Source of the DNA: Candidatus Melainabacteria bacterium
GTDB lineage: Bacteria; Cyanobacteriota; Vampirovibrionia; Obscuribacterales; Obscuribacteraceae
NCBI GenBank assembly: GCA_003151275.1
Contig: PLXC01000049.1
Location: forward strand, 1-17,739
Length of the DNA: 17,739 nucleotides
Direction of reading: 5' to 3'
The position numbers were made by a program, and so were the translations under genes. Positions 1 through 6,508 of the stretch are shown piece by piece (the stretch's first letter is position 1; each line of letters begins with the position of its first letter). The notes beneath the pieces are model-generated. The model was not told the origin of the DNA, made no database searches, and saw only the letters and a program-made list of their open reading frames with translations.

Positions 1-771
1 CAACCGGTTTAGCTCATCTCCATATTGGTCAGCAAGCCTGCGCATTACGTTAACCGCTTCTTGCTGCCCATGGCTCCTCGTCTGTAAGTGCAAAATCTCC
101 TGCTGAAGCTGTTGGATCTCATCCTGCAATCGCTCCAGGTCAGCTTCTTTTTCAACGTTGTCTTCTTTCTGGACGAGCTGCTCCCTCTTGTCGTACAGCT
201 CCTCACGATACTTCTGAATTGCTTTTCGCTGCTCAATCGTCTCATCGCGACGGCTCTTAGACTTTTGTTGCAATGCCGAATCTAACCATACATCGCCTGA
301 AGACACAGTGCGAATGGCAGTGTAGAGCCTATCGGGCTCGATGTCTTTTAGACAGTAACCTGAAGCACCGGCAGCAAGAGCTGCCAGAATGTATTGATCA
401 TGATCGTTCAGGGTGAGCATGATAATGCGGATGTCAGGTCGGCGCGCAAGAATTTCCCGTGTTGCTTGAATGCCATTAAGCACCGGCATCCCGATGTCCA
501 TCAATATGACATCTGGCTGGTGACTTTCAGCGACGTCAATCGCCTCCTGCCCGTTTGCCGCCTCGCCAATAACCTGGAGGTCTTGCGTGCGCTTCAACAC
601 AGTCTTCAGTACCATCCTTACCAGGGGATCGTCTTCGACCAGGAGAATTTTGATTGTGTGGTCAGTTGCAGTTGGTTTTGAATTTTTTCGCTGCTCAATG
701 ATCTCATCGCGCTGTGTCTTTGAGTTTTTATGCTTGTTCTCGAACTGTTCTTGATTTTCTTTGTTCGGCAT
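1..771 (-). CDS. Response regulator: receiver domain with flanking charged linkers and a C-terminal coiled coil (3' end beyond window)
   Basis: Translated directly from the minus strand: ATG at 771 and an open frame of 257 codons to the window edge, so the C-terminus is missing. Residues 1-38 are a charged, Lys/Gln-rich leader. Residues 39-160 are a CheY-like receiver with the acidic pair E46/D47/D48 (LLVEDD), phospho-acceptor D92 (VILMDIGMP), T120 and K142 (GYCLKD), so phosphotransfer should work. The domain is of the NarL type, but no LuxR helix-turn-helix follows. Residues 171-257 are instead a strongly heptad-like, Glu/Gln/Lys-rich segment. A 13-residue motif before the receiver (17-29) recurs after it (171-183) with 10 identities. 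The gene lies 77 nt downstream of the histidine kinase ending at 849, which is its likely cognate kinase in the rsbRSTX operon. No strong Shine-Dalgarno precedes the ATG. The output domain is unknown because the gene is cut by the window. Confidence 0.88.
   Translation of the reverse strand, partial: MPNKENQEQFENKHKNSKTQRDEIIEQRKNSKPTATDHTIKILLVEDDPLVRMVLKTVLKRTQDLQVIGEAANGQEAIDVAESHQPDVILMDIGMPVLNGIQATREILARRPDIRIIMLTLNDHDQYILAALAAGASGYCLKDIEPDRLYTAIRTVSSGDVWLDSALQQKSKSRRDETIEQRKAIQKYREELYDKREQLVQKEDNVEKEADLERLQDEIQQLQQEILHLQTRSHGQQEAVNVMRRLADQYGDELNRL
223..266. repeat. Direct repeat copy B inside the response-regulator gene
   Basis: This 44-nt segment matches 685-728 at about 36 of 44 positions, with an uninterrupted 15-nt run (ttttcgctgctcaat) followed by a 10-nt run (tctcatcgcg). 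The copies are 462 nt apart, a multiple of three, so both encode the same charged linker motif in frame. They sit on either side of the receiver domain. Confidence 0.8.
685..728. repeat. Direct repeat copy A inside the response-regulator gene
   Basis: Partner of 223-266. It encodes the N-terminal leader motif around residues 17-29, with the core RDE-IEQRK shared by both copies. Confidence 0.8.
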
Positions 772-848
772 GGTTCTCAGAGGGGATCAGAACTTTGAAT
801 TATAAATCGCTGACCATCCAGGCGACTACCTTGTTTCAACTGTTAATG

Positions 849-1907
849 TCATGCCGATGCGATATCTTCTTTCTTGACGATCTTTCGATCCGTAGCGGTG
901 GATAGGGTGAGGGTGAACGTAGTACCGACATCAAGCTGACTCTGGCAGTGAATTTTGCCGCCGTGCGCCTCTATAATCTGGTTGCACAGATAGAGCCCCA
1001 AGCCTGTACCTGTGTACTGTTTGAGGCCAGTCTCTGATTGGAAGAAACGTTGAAATAGTTTGGGTAAATCTTCCTCGCTGATGCCTTTACCTGTGTCCGT
1101 TACCTCGATGGTGACGCATCCGTCAGAGCTGCGCGCAGACAATGTAATCGCACCACCCTTGGGCGTAAACTTGAGCGCATTATCAACGAGATTGGTCAAC
1201 ACATGTCTGATTGCCATCTCGTCAGCATGGACTGAATCCAAATCGTCCATCACAATGGAGTTGAGCTTCATTTCACGCATTTGGGCGGATAACGCAAAGT
1301 CTTTGACCACAGAGTTGACTAGCGAGCGTAAGTCCACCCTGTGAAGGTTGAGAATCGGAGTAGTCTGATCGTACCGATATACCTCAAGCAGATTCTTGAC
1401 CATAGTGAACATTCTCTGGTTGCTGTGTTTCATGGTAGCCAAAATTTCGGTCTGGTCAGCGGTGAATTCCCCGAAGTCACCATCGATCATGAGAGTGAGG
1501 CATCTATCGGCCGCCGTGATAGGCGTTTTCAAATCGTGGGTGACCACCATCATGAAGTCTTCTCGTTGCTGCAGTAGTTGCGAGCGCTCCTCCATAAGCT
1601 TCGTGAGCTTCTCGTTCTGGCTGCGCAAAAGAGCGATCGTCTCCGAATAGCCCAACCTTGTCATTTCGAATGGTGCCAGCGTTTCCTTAAGCAGGTTCAT
1701 CGCACGTTGAGTGATAGTCAGGCTTTCTTGGGCAGTGCTGGCGCGCAGCAATACGTCACTCAATGCCTCATAATGGGCATCGACTACCTCGAGTACGCTG
1801 ACTCCCTGATCGATAGCTTGCCGACCAAGGTCGTAAGCAAATTCCAGATCCAGCTCTCCGCCTTCAGCAACATAATGGAAAAGGATAGACTTGTATTGGT
1901 CTTGCAA
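849..1907 (-). CDS. Histidine kinase with RsbU-type N-terminal (RsbT-binding-like) domain
   Basis: Cytoplasmic sensor kinase of 352 aa with no membrane segment. Residues 5-90 have the pattern of the RsbU N-terminal domain: a tyrosine near the start, GRQAIDQGVSVLEVVDAH at 28-45, and LAPFEMTRLGYSE at 77-89. In RsbU that domain is where RsbT docks. A short coiled coil (about 92-115) leads to a HisKA domain with H124 in VTHDLKTP. The HATPase_c domain follows, with N-box N239/N243, G1 DTGKGI at 271-276 and G2 GTGLGL at 300-305, all intact. The start is TTG at 1907, eight bases past the rsbX stop, with GAGGG upstream inside the rsbX end. The gene is fifth in the operon rsbR-S-T-X-kinase-response regulator. 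I infer that RsbT binding controls autophosphorylation and that the phosphate goes to the regulator encoded just downstream. Kinase assignment is secure. The RsbU_N call rests on motif recognition. Confidence 0.92.
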   Translation of the reverse strand: MQDQYKSILFHYVAEGGELDLEFAYDLGRQAIDQGVSVLEVVDAHYEALSDVLLRASTAQESLTITQRAMNLLKETLAPFEMTRLGYSETIALLRSQNEKLTKLMEERSQLLQQREDFMMVVTHDLKTPITAADRCLTLMIDGDFGEFTADQTEILATMKHSNQRMFTMVKNLLEVYRYDQTTPILNLHRVDLRSLVNSVVKDFALSAQMREMKLNSIVMDDLDSVHADEMAIRHVLTNLVDNALKFTPKGGAITLSARSSDGCVTIEVTDTGKGISEEDLPKLFQRFFQSETGLKQYTGTGLGLYLCNQIIEAHGGKIHCQSQLDVGTTFTLTLSTATDRKIVKKEDIASA

Positions 1908-1915
1908 CTTAGTAT

Positions 1916-2548
1916 TTAGCCCTCGTATTCAGTGCCGTGATATTTCACAACCAGGACCATGGCATCATCGAATTCTTTAGCTTGTGCTGCGATTATGCGT
2001 TCAGCCATTTCTAGAGGTGGCTGCTCAGTGGATAGCAGATTAAGAAATTGGCCGGCGATACCATCAGAGAACATGATCAACGAATCACCAGGAGCAACCG
2101 ATATTTCTGAGACTCGAATGGTCGGTAAGCGGCAGCCAACGATGCCACCACGCAACGGCAGCCACTCATGAGATTCCGGGCGCAGCAGGATCCCTTCCAC
2201 ATTGCCTATCCCGATCCAACTGAGGTTGTTATGCCGAGTGTCCAGACTTGCCAGGCTAAGGACGGCACCGCGAGTCGGTTTCAACGCTTCGTGACAATAG
2301 GACATGATTGCCCCAGTATTGTCATCGCAATGATCTGATATAGCAGTCAACGCTGCTTCAGAAGCTTCGGCAGCCTCTTTGCCGTGCCCCAAACCATCTA
2401 TTACACAGAGAAGAGCACCATGGGTAGTTGTCCTAACGGAGTAGGCATCACCGCAGATGTGTTCGTGCGGGTGGGAACGAGAGGCCATCGCCCACTCAAT
2501 GAATCCGATATGCTCTGTTAAGAGACTAGTCACTATTGTTTTTTCCAT
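1916..2548 (-). CDS. rsbX: RsbX-like PPM/SpoIIE-type serine phosphatase
   Basis: A compact 210-aa phosphatase of the PP2C/SpoIIE fold without sensor domains, as expected for RsbX. Metal-binding signatures are visible: GD at 33-34, DGLGHG at 51-56, SDGI at 161-164 and DD at 194-195. In Bacillus, RsbX dephosphorylates RsbS and RsbR and so returns the stressosome to its resting state. The same role is inferred here because the gene sits directly after rsbT and overlaps it by 16 nt (2533-2548), a sign of translational coupling. ATG at 2548 lies within the 3' end of rsbT. The alternative would be an RsbU-like phosphatase acting on an RsbV-type antagonist. However, no RsbV or RsbW is in the window, and the protein lacks the N-terminal RsbT-binding domain, which is found on the neighbouring kinase instead. 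Confidence 0.9.
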   Translation of the reverse strand: MEKTIVTSLLTEHIGFIEWAMASRSHPHEHICGDAYSVRTTTHGALLCVIDGLGHGKEAAEASEAALTAISDHCDDNTGAIMSYCHEALKPTRGAVLSLASLDTRHNNLSWIGIGNVEGILLRPESHEWLPLRGGIVGCRLPTIRVSEISVAPGDSLIMFSDGIAGQFLNLLSTEQPPLEMAERIIAAQAKEFDDAMVLVVKYHGTEYEG

Positions 2549-2949
2549 TTAATCATCTTTATAACGGTGCCTTTGCCGAGCTCAGTGTCTATTTCGAAAT
2601 CGTCCATCAACCGTCTGGCGCCGGGAAGTCCAACTCCGAGGCTCTTTGAGGTTGAGTATCCATCCTGCAAGGCAAGTGAGAGGTCAGCGATGCCCGGGCC
2701 ATTGTCTTTGGCTACAATCATCAGACCGCGCCTTGGCACAGTACCAACCAGGGAGAACGTTATGTCTCCGTCTCTGGCATATTTCACTATGTTACGTGCG
2801 ATCTCCGAGACCGCAGTAGCGATTACCGTAAGCTCGCTGGAGGAAAATCCCAGTGTGGATCCGAGCGCTCTGCCTTCTTGTCGTGCAGCTACGATATCTA
2901 TCTCACAGGTGATCGGAACTCTAATTTCGTCCATAAGAGTTGGTATCAC
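2533..2949 (-). CDS. rsbT: RsbT-like stressosome switch kinase (GHKL serine/threonine kinase)
   Basis: A 138-aa protein with a close end-to-end resemblance to Bacillus RsbT. It has EIDIVAARQEGRALG near the N-terminus and the N-box with E49 and N53 (SEIARNIVKYA). The G1 ATP-lid motif DNGPGI is at 82-87, followed by the glycine motif LGVGLPGARRLMDDF at 104-118 and the terminal IKW. RsbT phosphorylates RsbS and RsbR in the stressosome, leaves the complex, and activates a downstream partner. The start is uncertain. GTG at 2949 has AAGGG eight bases upstream. ATG at 2934 would give 133 aa, closer to the Bacillus length, but lacks a good ribosome-binding site. Either way the gene overlaps the end of rsbS (2921) and the start of rsbX (2548), as in a tightly coupled operon. 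Confidence 0.93.
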   Translation of the reverse strand: MIPTLMDEIRVPITCEIDIVAARQEGRALGSTLGFSSSELTVIATAVSEIARNIVKYARDGDITFSLVGTVPRRGLMIVAKDNGPGIADLSLALQDGYSTSKSLGVGLPGARRLMDDFEIDTELGKGTVIKMIKWKKQ

Positions 2950-3301
2950 TGGTGATGCCCTTACTTAACAGGGCAAGTCCGTCTTCCAGATCAATTCCGG
3001 TTTCAATGCCATGAAGAGTAAGCCCGAGTTGTACCATGGTAAACGCTACGTCTGGATGAATGCCGACAACGACTGATCGAGCGCCTCGTAGTTTCACCAT
3101 TTCGGCAATATTTCGCAGACTTTTCGTTGCGAACGAATCAAGCACGTCAAGGACTGTTACATCTAAAATCACACCGGTCGAGCGGTGAACCCCTACCAGC
3201 CTGGTTAGCTCCGCCTGGAAGTCCAGCCAGTCTTTATCTGTGAGCGTTGCTTGCAGCGTCGCTATGAGAAGGTGTCCTTGTTTGAGAATAGGAACGGCCA
3301 T
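2921..3301 (-). CDS. rsbS: RsbS-like STAS-domain stressosome scaffold
   Basis: A single STAS domain of 126 aa, the usual RsbS size. The conserved phosphorylation segment reads VLDSFATKSL, with S56 matching the serine that RsbT phosphorylates in Bacillus RsbS. Other family features are the starting PILK strand, the GARSVVVGI strand and the terminal GIETGIDLEDGLALL. RsbS forms the core of the stressosome with RsbR and holds RsbT until phosphorylated. ATG at 3301 is preceded by AGGGG eight bases upstream, which overlaps the rsbR stop region. Only 2 nt separate the two genes. The C-terminal tail after residue 112 is slightly longer than in Bacillus and overlaps the rsbT start. Confidence 0.94.
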   Translation of the reverse strand: MAVPILKQGHLLIATLQATLTDKDWLDFQAELTRLVGVHRSTGVILDVTVLDVLDSFATKSLRNIAEMVKLRGARSVVVGIHPDVAFTMVQLGLTLHGIETGIDLEDGLALLSKGITSDTNSYGRN

Positions 3302-3303
3302 AA

Positions 3304-4251
3304 TTATTGCCCCTGACCATTACGGACATCGTCTTTAATCAATCGATAGCCAAGATAGCGTTCGGCTTCCTCTATTCCTCCTTGCAGATCCACTACGGTG
3401 CGCACCATCGACAGATTCACACCCAGGACCACCAGCGTTTGTGCGATCTCTGGAGAAATTCCTGTGACAATCGCCGTAGCCCCCATCAGGCGAGCTGCTT
3501 CTACTGTCTGGACAAGGTGATTAGCTACTTTCGAGTCGACAAGAGGTACACCGGTGATATCGATGACTACGACTTTTGCTCGTTGTTTGCGAATTGCCCA
3601 CAATATGGATTCGGTAAGCTGTCGTGCCCTCTGCGTATCAATCATTCCGATTATTGGAGAAATCAGTAAACCATCGCGCACTTGCAGGACCGGCGTCGCC
3701 AGCTCCTTGATTGCCTCTGTCTGCAAACGGATGGTGCGCAGATAACTGTCCATGGACAGACTGATGTCCAGGAACACTAATTTCAGCATCGAAAGGAAAC
3801 CTTCCGTTGCCTTCTGCGGCTCGTTCTTGAAGTTGTCAAAGAGCCGCACCCCGAATGATTCCAGATAACGTCTGTATGCACCGAGGTAAGTATCAAACTT
3901 AAGTCCGATGTTTTGATGGACTCTGCCTATCTTGAGTCGACTTCGAATGTACTCGTCGCCATAGTTGCCTGCGGTGAGTTGGATGAAATATTCGGTCTGA
4001 GCCTTCTTGACGCGATTCAGAACTTTCGGATCCTGGAAAAACGCTCGTGTTTCGGGAACAGACAAAAGATGTTGGTAAAACTCCTCCACTATATCGTCGA
4101 CATGGTTCTTGGCGAATTCACGGATTTCCAAGAGCCTCTGTACATCAGTGTCGGTGAATTGAAGGAACTCTTGGCGTTTAGCGATGTCTTGAGACGTGAC
4201 ATCTGTCCCTTCAAAAGGTTGTTCCTGTTGGATACCGACCTTGGAAACCAT
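3304..4251 (-). CDS. rsbR: RsbR-like stressosome sensor with N-terminal globin domain
   Basis: A 315-aa protein counted from ATG 4251. That start is chosen over the upstream TTG at 4266 because GGGGGA lies seven bases before it. Residues about 25-175 match the sensor-globin fold of globin-coupled sensors and Bacillus RsbRA. The match includes the FTDTDVQRLLEIREFAK start, IVEEFYQHLLSVPETRAFF, and RLKIGRVHQNIGL with H112 at the proximal haem-ligand position. Residues about 186-300 form the STAS domain, with the phospho-site segment VPLVDSKVAN (S240) and IAQT (T272). Bacillus RsbR has threonine where S240 lies. Haem binding would allow gas or redox sensing. H112 supports this but does not prove it, since Bacillus RsbRA lacks haem. 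First gene of the rsbRSTX-kinase-regulator operon. The 131 nt to the serpin gene upstream may contain its promoter, though I see no clear -35/-10 pair. Confidence 0.93.
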   Translation of the reverse strand: MVSKVGIQQEQPFEGTDVTSQDIAKRQEFLQFTDTDVQRLLEIREFAKNHVDDIVEEFYQHLLSVPETRAFFQDPKVLNRVKKAQTEYFIQLTAGNYGDEYIRSRLKIGRVHQNIGLKFDTYLGAYRRYLESFGVRLFDNFKNEPQKATEGFLSMLKLVFLDISLSMDSYLRTIRLQTEAIKELATPVLQVRDGLLISPIIGMIDTQRARQLTESILWAIRKQRAKVVVIDITGVPLVDSKVANHLVQTVEAARLMGATAIVTGISPEIAQTLVVLGVNLSMVRTVVDLQGGIEEAERYLGYRLIKDDVRNGQGQ

Positions 4252-4258
4252 TTCGTAA

Positions 4259-4264
4259 TCCCCC
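4259..4264 (-). promoter_or_regulatory. Shine-Dalgarno of rsbR, deciding its start
   Basis: The minus strand reads GGGGGA seven bases before ATG 4251. The alternative TTG start at 4266 would put this element inside the coding region, so the ATG is preferred. Confidence 0.65.
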
Positions 4265-4382
4265 AAAAGTTAGAGTAGGGCAGCCAACTTTGCTCACCCA
4301 GTTTCTGGCAAACGATAAGTTTACCGTAACGGATGCTACAACGGCGTACCGACCCCCAAGTGAAAATAAAGTGCGCATAGCA

Positions 4383-6182
4383 TTACTTACTGCCGTTCCT
4401 TTCTTGAGGATTAGCGAGGATACCCATGAATAGAGGGATATTGAGGAAATTATCGACAATCAGGTAAAGAAACGGTGTGTCCAGTATCATCTCGAATGGC
4501 TTCGACGGAATCTCACTGCTGCTTCCGCCACGCATACTTACGACAGTCAAAGCGGCGGCTGTGGTGCCCTTCTCGTTCACCTCAATCAAAGCTTGCTGGA
4601 GTATTTCTTCAACAGCAAGTGCTTCTCCATTCAATTTGAGCTTGTCTATTATGCCTGGTGGTCTCGAATATAACAGGCCAAAGCCGAGTGATTGAAGTGT
4701 CTTATCGAGCTCAAGGCGATTCGAATAGCTGAATCTGGGCATCGCCAGAAATCCTTCATGCTTTCCCATCGAACCAATCAAAGACGACCACTCTTTTGAA
4801 GACAGCGCTTGAGCATATTTTCGAACATTTTTAAAACGAAGTTTTAACGCATAATAACTTAGTCGCCGCCCTTTGTAGGGAAGCTCAATCAGCTGCAGTC
4901 CATCGACCTCCGTATAGTTAAAATACTGATTTTTGCTCATAAAGGGGCAGCGAATAACATTGCCGGGAGCGGCAATAAAATCGCGCTCAATCGTATCGCT
5001 GGATTCAAATTCATCCTGCCAGAGACCCTGGAAGTAGACAGCGTTAAGTATCAGTGCCTCTTTGATTGTTGTTATCGGCAGAGATGGAATCAATCCGCGA
5101 GTGCGTTTGGAACACCACTGATCCACCTGCTCTTTTGATTGAAGAGGCAAAACATCAGCTTCATAATATTCTCTGCAACAGTTCTGATAGGATAAGTCGG
5201 CGTCGACTTCGGGGCGGAACCAGAGCGAATTGGCTAGAAGAATCGATATCGCTGGGGAAATTCGCTCGATACTGCGCTTCAGGGCGCGACTGGATTCCCT
5301 AAGCTCATTTCCTTTTCCAAAGGTTAAGTTCAGAAGCGACATCAGCTCATCAAAATTTTTGCTTGATGTTCCTTCTGCCACCACCTGGAGTGCCATGAAG
5401 ACGCTCAGTGGAGAGACGATAAGATTGTTCAGTCCAATCTGCTCTTTCATCAATGCATTGAAAAGTCGAAATGAAAATTCGCGGTGGCTGGCACAGAGTT
5501 CCTCACGAATCGGCTCTTCTGGCAGCACGCTATCTAGTTGACAAGGCTCGTGAAAAATATGACTTGTCGATGTGTTGGCAGCCGTTACCTCAAGATTCAG
5601 CAACCCCTTCAGGTGCATAAGACCACGATCTGTAATCGTGGTATTTGAGAGGTCAAGTTGCTTAAGCGTAGACAGGTCACTGAGGTGGCTAAGTCCTGCA
5701 TCGGTGATTGCTGTGTAAGCCAGTGATAGCGTTTCGAGAACAGGCATTCTGGCAAGATATTTAAGCCCTTCGTCTGTGATGCCTGCGCTCATGGAAAGAC
5801 TCAGCTCCACGAGCGCGGGAAGTTTGGCCAGGGGCTCAAGGGCAGAATCCTGTGGTATGCCCAGAGAGGTGATTCGACGCAACCCCGTAAGCTGGGTTAA
5901 TGGTTCTGTATGCTCTGCGAAAACCTTGACCAGAGGAAATTGAATGGAATACAAGTCATCTGGTTGCAGGCTCTTGCACTTGCCCATGTACTGAGCAACT
6001 GCTTCAAATGATAACTCTAAGGTAACGATTTGGCCAGCCGGTACGTGCACCTGGCCTTGGGCAGGATATCGCCGCTCATTGGTGAACGTATGATGCGGTG
6101 AGCTTTCCGGATAATTAACTATTGCAGTCCCAAGCGACACGTCTTCGGGAAAGCGCAGAACCTTTGCCTGCATCAACGCCAT
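4383..6182 (-). CDS. Fusion of leucine-rich repeats and a full-length serpin (serine protease inhibitor)
   Basis: A 599-aa protein. Residues 1-95 are a domain I do not recognise. Residues about 96-200 hold roughly four 24-residue leucine-rich repeats, with ITDEGLKYLARMPVLETLSL, ITDAGLSHL and ITDRGLMHL. Residues about 232-595 are a complete serpin domain: NNLIVSPLSVFMAL (252-265), the strand NAVYFQGLW (380-388), and the C-terminal P-F-x-x-x-I plus PLFMGILANP (583-592). The reactive-centre hinge, EKGTTAAALT at 537-546, keeps the small residues needed for loop insertion, so an inhibitory serpin is likely. The scissile bond is probably near R551. There is no signal peptide, so it should act in the cytosol. 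A near-perfect Shine-Dalgarno precedes the ATG. It is transcribed in the same direction as rsbR, 131 nt upstream of it, and could share regulation, but a shared transcript is not shown. Confidence 0.93.
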   Translation of the reverse strand: MALMQAKVLRFPEDVSLGTAIVNYPESSPHHTFTNERRYPAQGQVHVPAGQIVTLELSFEAVAQYMGKCKSLQPDDLYSIQFPLVKVFAEHTEPLTQLTGLRRITSLGIPQDSALEPLAKLPALVELSLSMSAGITDEGLKYLARMPVLETLSLAYTAITDAGLSHLSDLSTLKQLDLSNTTITDRGLMHLKGLLNLEVTAANTSTSHIFHEPCQLDSVLPEEPIREELCASHREFSFRLFNALMKEQIGLNNLIVSPLSVFMALQVVAEGTSSKNFDELMSLLNLTFGKGNELRESSRALKRSIERISPAISILLANSLWFRPEVDADLSYQNCCREYYEADVLPLQSKEQVDQWCSKRTRGLIPSLPITTIKEALILNAVYFQGLWQDEFESSDTIERDFIAAPGNVIRCPFMSKNQYFNYTEVDGLQLIELPYKGRRLSYYALKLRFKNVRKYAQALSSKEWSSLIGSMGKHEGFLAMPRFSYSNRLELDKTLQSLGFGLLYSRPPGIIDKLKLNGEALAVEEILQQALIEVNEKGTTAAALTVVSMRGGSSSEIPSKPFEMILDTPFLYLIVDNFLNIPLFMGILANPQERNGSK

Positions 6183-6188
6183 ATGTAA

Positions 6189-6196
6189 TCACCTCC
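6189..6196 (-). promoter_or_regulatory. Near-consensus Shine-Dalgarno of the LRR-serpin gene
   Basis: The minus strand reads GGAGGTGA, with the ATG eight bases after GGAGGT. It is the best match to the anti-Shine-Dalgarno sequence in the window and predicts efficient translation of the serpin. Confidence 0.8.
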
Positions 6197-6405
6197 AATC
6201 AACCGCTTTTGCTGCAGAAGTATATCTCAGTCTTCGCATTGGAAACTCGTCAATGCAGGACATAACTGAAGGTCGTCTCAGAAGTCTTCCTTTAAAAACA
6301 CTACTGTCATGCTAGTAGATGATCAGCCTTGTGCCACTAATCGCGGTGCCAACCAGGAGTAAAAAGACAAATAGCTTGTATATCATTCGAGTGGTTGATA
6401 AGTAA

Positions 6406-6423
6406 ATCAGCCTTCATGCTGAT
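6406..6423. repeat. Short inverted repeat in the divergent intergenic region
   Basis: Perfect 6-bp arms ATCAGC and GCTGAT flank a 6-nt spacer. It lies in the 326-bp divergent gap (6183-6508) between the serpin (minus) and the NarX-type kinase (plus), 17 nt before the possible leader ORF. It could be an operator or a small RNA hairpin. The rest of the gap shows no convincing -35/-10 pair on either strand. Confidence 0.35.
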
Positions 6424-6439
6424 GGAATAGGATACGTTT

Positions 6440-6502
6440 ATGTCCAAAATACGTTATGAAGGCGTTTCTTATGATGTGCCATCTTATTCACCGACCGTCT
6501 AA
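6440..6502 (+). CDS. Possible 20-codon leader ORF upstream of the histidine kinase
   Basis: ATG at 6440 is preceded by AGGA seven bases upstream and opens a 20-codon frame ending in TAA at 6502. The peptide is tyrosine- and serine-rich (contains YEGVSYDVPSY). It ends six bases before the kinase ATG at 6509, which has no clear Shine-Dalgarno of its own. A leader translated into the kinase start by coupling is a reasonable inference, but an ORF this short could be chance. Confidence 0.3.
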   Translation: MSKIRYEGVSYDVPSYSPTV

Positions 6503-6508
6503 GAACCA

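Noticed and set aside
799..804. TATAAT-like -10 on the minus strand before the response regulator
   Set aside because: No -35 match at 16-18 nt, so an internal promoter is not supported.
4308..4326. GGTAAAC/GTTTGCC hairpin between the serpin and rsbR genes
   Set aside because: Seven pairs with one G-T wobble and no T-tract on the minus strand. Not convincing as a terminator.
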